DNA of 64,000 nt from Acetobacter ghanensis (GCF_001499675.1 NZ_LN609302.1:1277896-1341895), one strand, 5' to 3'. Positions 26,541 to 36,144 are shown, counted from the first letter of the stretch. Notes: generated by a model not told the origin, from the letters alone. Numbers and translations: made by a program.

Positions 26541-27323
26541 GTGACAGACAATTTTTTACAGGCCTGCAAACGTAATCTGACCAAGCTGGCTCTGTGTGCT
26601 GTTAGCCTTCCAGCCATGTCTGCCCTTATGGCGCTTCCTCTCCACGCACAGCAGGCAACCGACCACCCACGCCTGACCCCGGCGCGGGATGCCGTGATTG
26701 ACTACGTTTTTCAGCCTAAGCCAACGGAGCAGGACCTAAAAGCAGGTGCCAAGGCGGATACGCCCGTGGCCAACCGCCATGTGCAGGTCCTGTATTCGGG
26801 CGATGGTGGCCTGATGCGCATTAATTATATGACCAGTATGGATGGGGATCAGAGCCGCGGTGCGGTTATCATCAACCGGGCTGCGCAGGAAGTGCTGGTT
26901 ATTATCAATGACAGTCGCATTTTTACGCGGCTGGTGCAGCAGGAGGGGGTGCGCAATCCGTTTCTGCTCGATATGTCCATGCAGTTTACTAAAATGGGGA
27001 GTGATGTGGTAGCAGGTCAGCCCTGCACTACATGGCAGGCTGTCTCCGCTCAGGGCAAGGCTTTGACCTGCGTGACGGATGATGGGTTTGTGCTCCAGCA
27101 GGACGGTGTGGATGTGGATGGGCTGAATGGCAGCCTGCGTGCCATGAAGGTCGCGTATGACACCATTCCGGTCAGTGCGTTTGAACCGCCAGCGGGCTTT
27201 CAGGAAGTTACCCCCCACTCCCCGCGTTCGGATGTGTCGCAGCCCTCAACGCCCGGTGCAGGGGTGGGGCCAACGTCGTCTTTCCCCACAAGCAATGGCA
27301 ATCCAGAAGGTGAGACCCGGTAA
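26541..27323 (+). CDS. Exported protein of unknown function, first of a paralogous pair
   Basis: From GTG 26541 (GGAGAGAG upstream) the protein has about 260 residues with a signal peptide ending near LPLHAQQA. The mature part is beta-rich: a repeated pattern of strands with RINYMTSMDGDQS, SRIFTRLVQQEG and GSDVVAGQPCTTWQ, then a low-complexity Ser/Pro tail. The region around the paired cysteines (PCTTWQ and LTCVTDDGFVLQ) aligns with the next protein, so the two are diverged paralogues. The topology resembles outer-membrane-lipoprotein-carrier-like or DUF4412-type barrels, but this is only a suggestion. It overlaps the next gene by one base (TAATG). Confidence 0.7.
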   Translation: MTDNFLQACKRNLTKLALCAVSLPAMSALMALPLHAQQATDHPRLTPARDAVIDYVFQPKPTEQDLKAGAKADTPVANRHVQVLYSGDGGLMRINYMTSMDGDQSRGAVIINRAAQEVLVIINDSRIFTRLVQQEGVRNPFLLDMSMQFTKMGSDVVAGQPCTTWQAVSAQGKALTCVTDDGFVLQQDGVDVDGLNGSLRAMKVAYDTIPVSAFEPPAGFQEVTPHSPRSDVSQPSTPGAGVGPTSSFPTSNGNPEGETR

Positions 27324-27988
27324 TGGTTGTTTGGTCCAGAGTATTGCAGCAGAGTGGCCTGCTGGCCGCAGTTCTGGGGCTGGTGTCTGTTAATGTGCTG
27401 GGGGGTACCGCCCAGGCAGAGCAGACGGAAACCCCAGCGGTACAGGGCAGCGCCCAAACTCCGGCAGATGGAACGCCTGCGGAGGCTCCGGCCATTACCC
27501 CCTCTACGGATGTGGATGTGGAGTATGAACTGGCGTCTCCTCAAGGGGATGTCAGCACCCGCCAGCGTATGCGTTGGCAGGTTGCAACCCTCCGCCAGCG
27601 GCTGGACCCGGATAAGTCTTCCGTCTTCATGATTACCTCATGGCGGGACAGAACCCTGAGCGTTGTGGATATGGGGCGCAAGCGGGTGAGCATTATGCCT
27701 GTGCCGGGCACGCAGCAGCTTACACCACCCGGACAACCCGCAATGGTCGGCTCCTATGCACGATTGGGGAGTTCCGTTGTAGCCTCCGAACAGTGCACAG
27801 TGTGGCGGACAAAAGATACGGATGGCCACCAGACGGATGCCTGTTACACGGCAGATGGGTTGCTGCTTCAGGTCGCGCAGGGCGGCCAGATTACGGTGCG
27901 GGCACTTAGCGTGCAGCGTACGCCGCAACCAGATAGCCTGTTTGTTATTCCAGACGGTTTGAAGCGGGAGGCTCCGGCACACCCGTAA
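27323..27988 (+). CDS. Exported protein of unknown function, second of a paralogous pair
   Basis: This 221-residue protein has a signal peptide (to about NVLGGTAQA), a Pro/Thr/Ala-rich spacer of about 40 residues and a beta-rich domain. The block GSSVVASEQCTVWR followed by ACYTADGLLLQ matches GSDVVAGQPCTTWQ and TCVTDDGFVLQ of the preceding protein, including both cysteines. It is translationally coupled to that gene. A third exported protein follows after about 45 bases, so the three probably form one envelope-protein operon. Function unknown. Confidence 0.7.
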   Translation: MVVWSRVLQQSGLLAAVLGLVSVNVLGGTAQAEQTETPAVQGSAQTPADGTPAEAPAITPSTDVDVEYELASPQGDVSTRQRMRWQVATLRQRLDPDKSSVFMITSWRDRTLSVVDMGRKRVSIMPVPGTQQLTPPGQPAMVGSYARLGSSVVASEQCTVWRTKDTDGHQTDACYTADGLLLQVAQGGQITVRALSVQRTPQPDSLFVIPDGLKREAPAHP

Positions 27989-28033
27989 CACCGGGGTATG
28001 AGGCCATTGGTGGAAAGGCAGGAAAGGAATGGA

Positions 28034-28637
28034 ATGCAGAACACAACCTATGGCCGCACCATGTTGCTCCTTGCGTCATGCGCAGCGTTTGCAGTGTTCT
28101 CCAATACGGCGCACGCTCAGGCTGTGGATGGACCAACCACCGTTTGCATAACGGCACAGGCCGCACAGCAGCCGCAGACGCTGGTTGTGGTGCCCTCTGG
28201 CACAGTGTTTGCGACAACGCCGGGGACAGAAAAACCGGCAGAACATACCCCCACGGCTCTGGCTATTGTCACAACCGAGACCATTACCCTTACGCATATG
28301 CAGCCTTGCATGGTGGCGGATGCCTCCAGCGTTGTGTCTCACACCCGCCACTGGCTCCGTCAGAAGATCAAACCGCATACCGGTGTAAGCCTGCACGCCG
28401 TAGGGGAGGTTAGTGGGAATGGGGTGGATACGGATATGCAGGATGAGGACGCATCCTTCCGGGATCTGGTGCATTCAGGAGCGTTGAGCGCCACAATTAA
28501 CCACACCGTGCAGGACCCTGTTTTTTTTGCAGGAAAGCGATGCCGATCTGCCAGATATGGGGGAGGGGGTGGACCCCGCCGCATCCCGCGATGCGGCATC
28601 GGACCTGCCATCACAAAGGCACCCGCAGGCACGGTAG
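28034..28637 (+). pseudogene. Exported protein of unknown function, frameshifted near its C-terminus
   Basis: The start at 28034 has AGGAA five bases upstream and yields a signal peptide ending near SNTAHAQA. About 165 residues follow, with a strand-rich middle and two cysteines. After the T8 run at 28521-28528 the open frame becomes implausible and runs through the terminator to 28723. With seven T the protein would instead continue LQESDADLPDMGEG and stop at TAG 28635-28637, just before the terminator hairpin. I therefore infer a one-base insertion in the run. It is the third gene of a group of exported proteins and has no recognisable family. Confidence 0.62.
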
Positions 28638-28641
28638 CCTG

Positions 28642-28674
28642 CACCCCTCCGGCCTGTCCGCCGGCGGGGTGTTT
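28642..28674. terminator. Bidirectional terminator hairpin
   Basis: CACCCCTCCGGC (28642-28653) pairs with GCCGGCGGGGTG (28660-28671) with one mismatch and a six-base loop, then TTT. It separates the exported-protein operon from the convergent AsmA-like gene. Confidence 0.7.
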
Positions 28675-28680
28675 GGATGT

Positions 28681-31600
28681 TCAGAACATCTCGCGCAGGG
28701 CGCCGGGTAGGAAGATGGAATAGGGGTTGATATGCAGGGTTGGGTCTTCCAGCTTGCCTGTCACACCAAATGTTACCGCCAGCAGGCCCCCATTTTTTTC
28801 CGGGCTAAACAGTTTGCCAATGCCCGGTAGCTTGCCGGGCAGGGTGTTAATGGCAAAAACCGGCACCACGGTGCCGTGCAGGTCTATGTGGTTGTGGTCA
28901 AGGTCCACCTTGCCCTCCAACGTAGCGCCAAGGGCACCGTTGCCGGTGGTGCCATCATGAATTTGCAGCACCCCATCTTCAAAAGTCACCGGCATGTTCA
29001 GATGCGTGACCAGAAAATCGTTGGCGTCCTGGGCATTAAGCCAGCCGTAGAGCGAGATATTGCGTGCGACCTGAAGGGTGGTTGGCGCTTTTTTAAGTGT
29101 AAACGGGGTGACGCTCAGCGTGCCACTAAACGGTGCGGCAGGGAGTGTGTCATCAAACGTGCCATCCAGTTTGGCCTGCCCGCCTTTAACATCGGGGAGG
29201 ATACCAAAGGCGGCCAGAAACGCCCCCATGTCAGGAATATGCGCATGTAACGCGCGGTTTGCCCCTGTAGGAACAAGCGTCATACTGGCGGGAACAGGGC
29301 CCTTCATGGTGAAGTGCATTCTCTCCAGCCTCAGGCCGTTATCTTCAAAGTAGGCCTGAACAGTGCGTAAGGGTTGCTTGTTCTTGCTGTACCAGAGCTG
29401 GTTGGCGGTCAGGTCAATGGCCCATGCAGCACCGGGAGGACCGTGGAGCTTGCCCGTGGCGGCTTCGGGTACATGATAACCGCTTTGTTTTTTGGTTTCC
29501 TGCGGGCTTTGGTCATGCTCGTCCCGGCTCATAAGGGGGGAGAGGTCGAGCGTATCGGCATAAACGCCAACATGGATCATGTTGCCAGACTGGCTCTGGG
29601 GCAGCATCAGGCGGGCATGGCCGTTTGAGCGGGCAATTTTAAAGGACGAGATAATCAGTTCCGGCGCCTTGCCGGGCCGCAACTGTGCTTTGCCGGTCAC
29701 GCTCAGGTCCGGGCCGGAAGCCTTGAGGTGGTCAACATTGGTAATCCGTCCCTTGTCCAGATCAAGGGTGGCAGAGGCCTGTGCGGGCTGCCCTGCGGTT
29801 TTGTGCCACATGGGAATACGAATGTCCGATCGGCCCATGTCCAGATTAAGGCCAACCGTGCCGGTATGGTTGGCAAGTTGCTGGTAATCCACGGCAAGGT
29901 CGGCGCTGCCGCCAAAATGTTCACCCGTGGCAATGCCTGCGGCCAACGCTGTTTCCGGCGTTATGCGTGATGTCAGATGTGCTTTTTCCGAAACTGCGTC
30001 GGGCGGCAGGGAGCGGAAGTCCATATCGTATGTCAGGTCGGAGGGGAGGCCGCCAATAACACCGTGTCCAGCAAGGGCAAGACCATCGGTTGTGACATCC
30101 AACCCAAAGCGGGCATTGGCAACGTCCCGCCCAGCCACAACATTGCCGATTGAGGCATGGGTAATGTCGGCATGGCTCTGAATGGTCATGTCGTTAATCG
30201 TCACGCGGCTGACCAGTGGCAGGCTCAGGCCCAAATGCAGGCTGGCCTTGCCGCGTGGGCGCGTGAGGGTGAGCGGATGGCGTGAGAGCAGATGCAGGCG
30301 CTGTTCCGCCAGCAAGGCCATAACGTCCTGCAAACGGCCATTCAGGTTTGTTTCTATAATGCCGGTCTGGTCTTTTTTGGTCAGGCCAACAATATCCATG
30401 CTGCCCGGGCCAACTTCAATTCGGCCTGTACCAGTCTGGCCTACATTTTTGTCGGCCAGATCTACAAGCTGGTAGCCATGGTCAAAATGGATACTCAGCT
30501 TGTCCGGCCCCATAATGTCCAGCCGGGCATCCAGCCCCTGTATGGGGTTAATGGGCCGCAGCCAGTGCACGGTCAGGCCCGTTGCATCAATACCCCCCTG
30601 TATGTTGGTCAGCTTTATGCCGCTCCAACCTTTTTTGCTGCCTAGGTCAACCGTGGTGGCAAGGTTGGTCGCCATGCCGGTTGTAATGTTTTCGGTCACC
30701 CATTTTTTGCCGCCCTTGGCGGCAAGGGTGGGCCAGTAATGGGTGAGGTCCTCAAAGGCGACATGGGGGATGGTGGCGGTCAGTCGTGCGTCTATGCCCT
30801 TGGGTTGCACAAGGTCCGATGCGTTCAGGCTGCCAGCTAGGTTCAGCGTTAGCGCCCGCGAGGCATCGTCAGGGATGCCGGGGTTGCGCAAAAGCAGACT
30901 GACGGTGGGAATGGTAATCTGGGCCGGCGTTGTGTCTGCCTTTGTCTGGTCCAGGAGCAGGTTAATGTTGGCTGTGCCGTGGTCCACCTCATAACGCGAC
31001 CCTCCTGCATCTACATGCCCCTCGCCGAGGTTGGCTGTTAATTCCAGCGCATTGGGGAGCATCCATGGTGTTTTTGTAACGGGCGTAAAATACGTATCCG
31101 CAGCCACACTCAACGGGAGGTCAAACTTGGCCAGTTCCGGGCGTAGGGGGGCAAACGAGGCGGGGTTGATGCTGTTGGTTTTAAGGTGCCAGACAATCTG
31201 CCGACCGTTTTCGGCTGGTGTGCCCTGTGCGCTTAACACCAGTTTGGAGCCGGTTGTGTCCAGCGGACTGATGCTCAGCTTTACAAAGCCAGTTACACCT
31301 GCACTTCTCTTAATGGTGTGCAGGCGTAGATCCACCCCAATGTCGGATGCCAGCCAGTGGGTGCCGGTCAGCCGGTCATCCATGCGTATGGTGGCGTCCT
31401 CTATGCGGGCATGTTCCAGCCCATAGGTCTCTATGCCGCCGCTTTTTTCGGTTGGAGAGGAAGGGGGCAGATCAAGGTCAAACCCCACGCTGCCATTTTT
31501 GCCCCGGCGGAGTGCCAGACGCACGCCTTTGATGTTGACTGTCCGCAGTTTTATGCTGCCGTGTAGGAGGGCCAGTGGGTCAAGCGTCAGATCCGCTTCC

Positions 31601-31944
31601 TGCACGGTGTTGGGCTGGGTGCTGTTGGGGGCTGTAAAGCGTAGGTCCTGCAAAACAACGGCAATAGGAACGCCCATACCTTCGCGCAGGCCATTCCAGC
31701 GGAGTTCGGCATGGCCAAGGCGCAGGCTGACCGCAGGCGGCTGTGCGCGCTCGCCTTTAACAATGGTAATGGGCAAAAAAGGCCGCACAACAGGTGTTAT
31801 GTCGAGTGGGCCAAACGCCATGCAGCCCAGCAGGGCAGCCGTTCCCACAAATGGCAGGGCAACCAGCACACAAGCCCCCACGGCAAGTGCGCGGGGAATT
31901 TTTGTTCTTGTGAGGGGGGGGATGTCTTGACCGTTGGGAGTCAA
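28681..31944 (-). CDS. AsmA/YhdP-like envelope protein (DUF3971 and AsmA C-terminal regions)
   Basis: This 1087-residue protein has an N-terminal membrane anchor (about 18-45) and a very long repetitive beta-strand region, the layout of AsmA/TamB/YhdP bridge proteins that move phospholipids to the outer membrane. The C-terminal part (LPGIGKLFSPEKNGGLLAVTFGVTGKLEDP) fits the AsmA C-terminal domain of YhdP-type proteins. The start is TTG at 31944 with AAAGG nine bases upstream; an in-frame TAA lies just before it, and no ATG precedes the membrane anchor. It is divergent from glnE with about 15 bases between the starts, so the promoters must overlap the coding regions. Confidence 0.82.
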   Translation of the reverse strand: MTPNGQDIPPLTRTKIPRALAVGACVLVALPFVGTAALLGCMAFGPLDITPVVRPFLPITIVKGERAQPPAVSLRLGHAELRWNGLREGMGVPIAVVLQDLRFTAPNSTQPNTVQEADLTLDPLALLHGSIKLRTVNIKGVRLALRRGKNGSVGFDLDLPPSSPTEKSGGIETYGLEHARIEDATIRMDDRLTGTHWLASDIGVDLRLHTIKRSAGVTGFVKLSISPLDTTGSKLVLSAQGTPAENGRQIVWHLKTNSINPASFAPLRPELAKFDLPLSVAADTYFTPVTKTPWMLPNALELTANLGEGHVDAGGSRYEVDHGTANINLLLDQTKADTTPAQITIPTVSLLLRNPGIPDDASRALTLNLAGSLNASDLVQPKGIDARLTATIPHVAFEDLTHYWPTLAAKGGKKWVTENITTGMATNLATTVDLGSKKGWSGIKLTNIQGGIDATGLTVHWLRPINPIQGLDARLDIMGPDKLSIHFDHGYQLVDLADKNVGQTGTGRIEVGPGSMDIVGLTKKDQTGIIETNLNGRLQDVMALLAEQRLHLLSRHPLTLTRPRGKASLHLGLSLPLVSRVTINDMTIQSHADITHASIGNVVAGRDVANARFGLDVTTDGLALAGHGVIGGLPSDLTYDMDFRSLPPDAVSEKAHLTSRITPETALAAGIATGEHFGGSADLAVDYQQLANHTGTVGLNLDMGRSDIRIPMWHKTAGQPAQASATLDLDKGRITNVDHLKASGPDLSVTGKAQLRPGKAPELIISSFKIARSNGHARLMLPQSQSGNMIHVGVYADTLDLSPLMSRDEHDQSPQETKKQSGYHVPEAATGKLHGPPGAAWAIDLTANQLWYSKNKQPLRTVQAYFEDNGLRLERMHFTMKGPVPASMTLVPTGANRALHAHIPDMGAFLAAFGILPDVKGGQAKLDGTFDDTLPAAPFSGTLSVTPFTLKKAPTTLQVARNISLYGWLNAQDANDFLVTHLNMPVTFEDGVLQIHDGTTGNGALGATLEGKVDLDHNHIDLHGTVVPVFAINTLPGKLPGIGKLFSPEKNGGLLAVTFGVTGKLEDPTLHINPYSIFLPGALREMF

Positions 31945-31958
31945 CGCAGCAAGCCTTT

Positions 31959-34900
31959 ATGGTTCACAGTACGGGCCATATCATGACGCAGGCAGATCAT
32001 TCTCTCTTCCGTGACGTAAGGCAGACGCGCAGGCAAGGCCCGCGGACGTGGCCTGATGCAGATTGGCCTGCTCCGGCCGACAGGCACAAGGCCACTGTTT
32101 TTGTTGAGGACATGCTGGAGCTTGCCCGTCAGAATGGTGTTGCCGCATCTGTTATGGCATTGCCCGGCGCGCAGGAACTGATGCTGTGCCTTGGCGGCAA
32201 CAGCCCGTACCTGTCCGATCTGGCGCGGGAGGACATTCAGGCCTTTGCCGCCCTGCTGGACAAAGGGCCGGACATCTGTGTGCAGGATGCGTTTGCAACA
32301 TGCGCACAGTTTGACGCCACATCGGGGCGAGAGTATGTCGCCGCGTTCCTTCGTCATGCAAAAAAACGCATAGCTTTTATTAGTGCTATTGCAGACCTCG
32401 GCGGCGTATGGTCGTTGGAGGATGTAACGCAAACCCTCAGCCGTCTGGCTGAAACCGCGCTCGAAATCGCCCTCAGACATCTGCTGTGGAGTGCGCATGA
32501 TATCGGGTCGCTCGTTCTGCCATGCCCAGAAAACCCCACTCACGGGTGCGGGCTGGTTGTGCTGGCCATGGGCAAACTTGGCGCGCGTGAGCTGAATTTT
32601 TCATCCGACATCGACCTGATAGTTTTGTACGACCCCACAACGTACCCTCAGTCAGACGCGGTGCGACGTGTATTTGTGCGTATGACTAACGATCTTGTTA
32701 GCCTGATGGAAGCGCGCGATGCGAATGGCTACGTTTTTCGTACGGATTTACGGCTGCGGCCAGACCCGTCTTCCACGCCGCCAGCCGTAACCGTGCAGGC
32801 CGCCACGCTGTATTACGAGAGCTTGGGCCAGACATGGGAGCGCGCCGCCATGATCAAGGCGCGGCCCGTGGCGGGGGACCTTACGTTGGGGCGGCGTTTT
32901 CTGGCCGCTATCAGGCCCTTTATCTGGCGCAAACATCTCGATTTTGCCCTGATCGACGATATTCATGACATGAAGGCCCGCATCGACCGCTACCGCAAGG
33001 CAGGGCGGACCGATCTGGCGCACTTGCCCGATTCTGTTCTGGCCGACCCGGAGGCCAGCCGCGCATGGCTTTTGGGCCATAACCTCAAGCTGGGGCAGGG
33101 CGGCATACGCGAAATTGAATTTATTGCGCAGGCCATGCAACTGGTCTGGGGTGGGCGTGAACCCGGATTGCGGGACAAAACCACCTTTGGCGCACTTAAA
33201 AAACTGGTCGGCTCGGGCCGCTTGCCCCGGTCAGAAGCGGAAGTGCTGGCTCGGACATACCGTTTTTTGCGTGATGCTGAACACCGTTTGCAGATGCGCG
33301 CCGACCACCAGACCCATAGCCTGCCCGATACGGTCGAGGCGTTTGAGGCGTTCGCCATTTTTATGAACTACCCGGACGGCGAGGCGCTGGCGCTGGATGT
33401 GCTGCCACGTATGCGCGAGGCCCGGCGTATATTTGAGCGTCACTTTGTTATTCAGCCCGCCGCTAATGGCATGGTCGCCAGCAGTGTGCTCGTGCCCGGA
33501 CCTGAAGATGGGCAGGTTGCCGAACTGCTGGAAAAATACGGTTTTCCGCCTGCTCAGCTTGTGGAGGCGGCGCAGGTTTTGGAACGGTGGAGCGGGCATA
33601 GCCTACGTGCGTTGCGGTCCGAGCGGGCGCATGCCCTGTTGCGGGCGCTTATGCCAACCTTGCTGGCCAATTTTGGCCAACGTGGGAACCCACTGGCCTG
33701 CCTGCGGCGGTTTGATGCTTTGTTGGCGCGCCAGCACGCCGGGGTGCAGTTGCTCTCCCTCTTTGAACGCAACCCGGAACTGATTGACCGCATTGCCAGC
33801 ATTTTTGATGCCTCGGCTTTTCTGGCCGACCATCTGGCAGACAAACCCTCGGCGTTGGAAGGGCTTTTGGCTCCAGAGCCGGAGGAAGGCCGCAATGTGG
33901 TGGCCCGGCTGAAAATACTGGCCGAGGAAGTGGCTGATGTAGAGGAACTTCTGACCACCCTGCGGCCTTTGCTGCGGGGGGAGGAGTTCCGCCTTTCCGT
34001 TGCCTTGCTGGAAGGCCGGATAAGCGAGGATGAAGCCGAGCGCGCACGGACCCTGCTGGCCGATACGATTATGATCGTCATCAAACAGGCTGTGGAGCGG
34101 GACCATATCCGCCGGTATGGCCGTGTGCCCGGCGGTGGCATGGCCGTTATTGCCATGGGTAAGGCAGGCTCGCGCGAGATGATGCCCGGCTCAGACCTCG
34201 ACCTGCTTATGGTATTTGATCACCCCGAAGAGGTGCAGGCCAGTCATGTTCCGGCCCGCCATCAGAGAGGGGCAGACGGGCTGGCTTTTTCCCGCCCGCG
34301 TTCCGTTGCTGTGGGGCAGTATTATACGCGTCTGGCTCATGCCTTTATTGCCGCCCTGACCGCTCCGGGGCCAGAAGGGCCGCTTTATGCGGTGGACATG
34401 CGCTTGCGGCCATCGGGGGCTGCGGGGCCTGTTGCGGTCTCTCGCACCGCATTTTTGCGCTATCACGCGGAATCTGCGTGGACGTGGGAGTGCATGGCCC
34501 TGACGCGTGCCCGTATTGTGGCGGCACCCCAAAAGCTACGGCGTGCTCTGGCGCAGGATCTGGAGCGTGTTCTGGATGGAAGCATCCGCCCGGTACCGCC
34601 TGCGCGCGCCACGCTTCTGGCTGATGCCCGAACCATGCGGGAACGGCTGGCGCGTGATTTGCCCGCAAGTTCCATATGGGACATCAAACGCCGTGCGGGT
34701 GGTCTGGTGGAAGTGGAGTTTATAGCCCAGATTCTTCAACTGGTTGCCGCAAGTCCAACGGCACGTAACCCTTCGACCCGGCTTGCTCTGGGGCGCTTGG
34801 AGCGGTGCGGATTGCTGGATGCGGCAGATGCCAGAATGCTGCGGCAGGCGGATTTTTTCTGGCGTCGTTTGCAGGCGCTGCTGCGTTTGTTGTGTGGGCC

Positions 34901-35093
34901 AGTGCCACCTAAGGAACTGGAGGTGGATATGGTGCCCGCTGCGTTGAATATTTTGCTCAGGAATATGAAGGCCCGTACCCTGCCCGAACTGATGGAGCGG
35001 ACCAACCTGCTGGCGCGGGATGTGCGGGCCTGTTTTGAGAGGCTGGTCGGCCCGGTTGGACAGCATGGCGAGGCCGAACGGCCCGGCAGTTAA
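31959..35093 (+). CDS. glnE: Bifunctional glutamine synthetase adenylyltransferase/adenylyl-removing enzyme
   Basis: GlnE attaches AMP to glutamine synthetase, or removes it, in response to PII, setting nitrogen assimilation. The protein of about 1040 residues has two nucleotidyltransferase domains, shown by SSDIDLIVLYD in the N-terminal (adenylyl-removing) half and PGSDLDLLMVFDH in the C-terminal (adenylylating) half, each followed by RTDLRLRP- or DMRLRPSG-type motifs. ATGs at 31959 and 31983 are both possible starts; neither has a strong ribosome site. It is divergent from the AsmA-like gene and followed closely by bcp. Confidence 0.95.
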   Translation: MVHSTGHIMTQADHSLFRDVRQTRRQGPRTWPDADWPAPADRHKATVFVEDMLELARQNGVAASVMALPGAQELMLCLGGNSPYLSDLAREDIQAFAALLDKGPDICVQDAFATCAQFDATSGREYVAAFLRHAKKRIAFISAIADLGGVWSLEDVTQTLSRLAETALEIALRHLLWSAHDIGSLVLPCPENPTHGCGLVVLAMGKLGARELNFSSDIDLIVLYDPTTYPQSDAVRRVFVRMTNDLVSLMEARDANGYVFRTDLRLRPDPSSTPPAVTVQAATLYYESLGQTWERAAMIKARPVAGDLTLGRRFLAAIRPFIWRKHLDFALIDDIHDMKARIDRYRKAGRTDLAHLPDSVLADPEASRAWLLGHNLKLGQGGIREIEFIAQAMQLVWGGREPGLRDKTTFGALKKLVGSGRLPRSEAEVLARTYRFLRDAEHRLQMRADHQTHSLPDTVEAFEAFAIFMNYPDGEALALDVLPRMREARRIFERHFVIQPAANGMVASSVLVPGPEDGQVAELLEKYGFPPAQLVEAAQVLERWSGHSLRALRSERAHALLRALMPTLLANFGQRGNPLACLRRFDALLARQHAGVQLLSLFERNPELIDRIASIFDASAFLADHLADKPSALEGLLAPEPEEGRNVVARLKILAEEVADVEELLTTLRPLLRGEEFRLSVALLEGRISEDEAERARTLLADTIMIVIKQAVERDHIRRYGRVPGGGMAVIAMGKAGSREMMPGSDLDLLMVFDHPEEVQASHVPARHQRGADGLAFSRPRSVAVGQYYTRLAHAFIAALTAPGPEGPLYAVDMRLRPSGAAGPVAVSRTAFLRYHAESAWTWECMALTRARIVAAPQKLRRALAQDLERVLDGSIRPVPPARATLLADARTMRERLARDLPASSIWDIKRRAGGLVEVEFIAQILQLVAASPTARNPSTRLALGRLERCGLLDAADARMLRQADFFWRRLQALLRLLCGPVPPKELEVDMVPAALNILLRNMKARTLPELMERTNLLARDVRACFERLVGPVGQHGEAERPGS

Positions 35094-35131
35094 ACCCCGG
35101 TGCAGATGGTAAAAGCATAATGGAGAGAGAC

Positions 35132-35620
35132 ATGGAAACAACACACGCCCTGCAAGTCGGAGACAAGGCCCCCGCGTTTACAATGCCCGCCAGTGGTGGA
35201 CGCACGGTGGACAGCGCAGCCCTGAAGGGAAAGCCCTTTGTGCTGTATTTTTATCCTAAAGCGGATACCCCCGGCTGCACCAAAGAGGCCTGCGGTTTTA
35301 ATGAAGCCTTGCAGGCTTTTGACCATGCCGGGCTAACTGTAATCGGTGTCTCGCGCGATCCGGTTAAAAAGCTGGATGCGTTTGCAACCAAATACGGTCT
35401 GACATTCCCCCTCGCATCAGACGAGGCTGGGCATGTGACCGAGGCTTATGGCGTGTGGGTGGAAAAATCCATGTACGGCCGAACTTATATGGGTATCGAG
35501 CGCACAACGTTTTTGGTCGATGCCAAAGGGCACATTGCCCATATATGGCCTAAGGTCAAAGTGACCGGCCATGTGGAGGATGTTCTGGCTCAGGCCCGCA
35601 CCCTGTGTGGCGCGGGCTGA
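35132..35620 (+). CDS. bcp: Peroxiredoxin, thioredoxin-dependent thiol peroxidase (Bcp/PrxQ)
   Basis: Bcp reduces hydrogen peroxide and organic peroxides using thioredoxin. The 162-residue protein has the motif TPGCTKEAC, with peroxidatic Cys49 and resolving Cys54 in the four-residue spacing of PrxQ. The usual FYPKADTPG and VIGVSRDP motifs are present. I choose ATG 35132 because GGAGAGAG lies directly upstream; the ATG at 35120 is inside that ribosome site. It lies 38 bases after glnE on the same strand. Confidence 0.94.
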   Translation: METTHALQVGDKAPAFTMPASGGRTVDSAALKGKPFVLYFYPKADTPGCTKEACGFNEALQAFDHAGLTVIGVSRDPVKKLDAFATKYGLTFPLASDEAGHVTEAYGVWVEKSMYGRTYMGIERTTFLVDAKGHIAHIWPKVKVTGHVEDVLAQARTLCGAG

Positions 35621-35632
35621 ACAGACACACCC

Positions 35633-36019
35633 TTACCAGCCGGAGTAATACCCGCCTGGAGCAGCGTAGTAATACCCCGGAGGCCCAACCGGGACGGCAG
35701 GCGCCACGGGCACCATATATGCACGAGGTGGTGGCGGAGGCGGTGGTGGCGGAGGAGGGGCATACCCGTAACCGTAATAACCACCGGGGCCGCTGTTCAT
35801 GGCCGCACCAGCCAGTGCGCCCACGGCCAGCCCGCCAATAAGGGCCCCGGCAATTGCGCCACCTTCGCCGTGGTGGCGGGGGCCGCCCCAACCGGGACCG
35901 CCTCTCCCCCAACCGGGGCCACCCCACCGACCGGGCTGCGCCTGAGCAGCGGGCAGGGCGGCAAGGCTCATGCCCGCAATAACGGGCAGGGCCATCAGGA
36001 ATTGTGTCATGCGGCGCAT
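35633..36019 (-). CDS. Gly/Pro-rich exported protein with glycine-zipper segment
   Basis: The 128-residue protein has a signal peptide ending ALPAAQAQ and a Gly/Trp/Arg-rich region (about 28-52). A glycine-zipper-like hydrophobic segment follows (GGAIAGALIGGLAVGALAGAA, about 52-73), then a Gly/Tyr patch, a run of eleven prolines and a Tyr/Gly-rich end. Glycine-zipper proteins of this type occur in alphaproteobacterial envelopes, function unknown. AAGGAGG lies six bases before ATG 36019. The gene converges with bcp, with 12 bases between stops. Confidence 0.75.
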   Translation of the reverse strand: MRRMTQFLMALPVIAGMSLAALPAAQAQPGRWGGPGWGRGGPGWGGPRHHGEGGAIAGALIGGLAVGALAGAAMNSGPGGYYGYGYAPPPPPPPPPPPRAYMVPVAPAVPVGPPGYYYAAPGGYYSGW

Positions 36020-36144
36020 GAAGTGCCTCCTTGGAGCAGGGTGTCAGATTGCTCCATGTTTTTTGTTCTCCCTTAAATATCGATCCGCTTGTGGCAAATT
36101 AAAGGCTGTTCCCTGTCCTTTTGTTGAAAAAAGTACCGGGGTGG

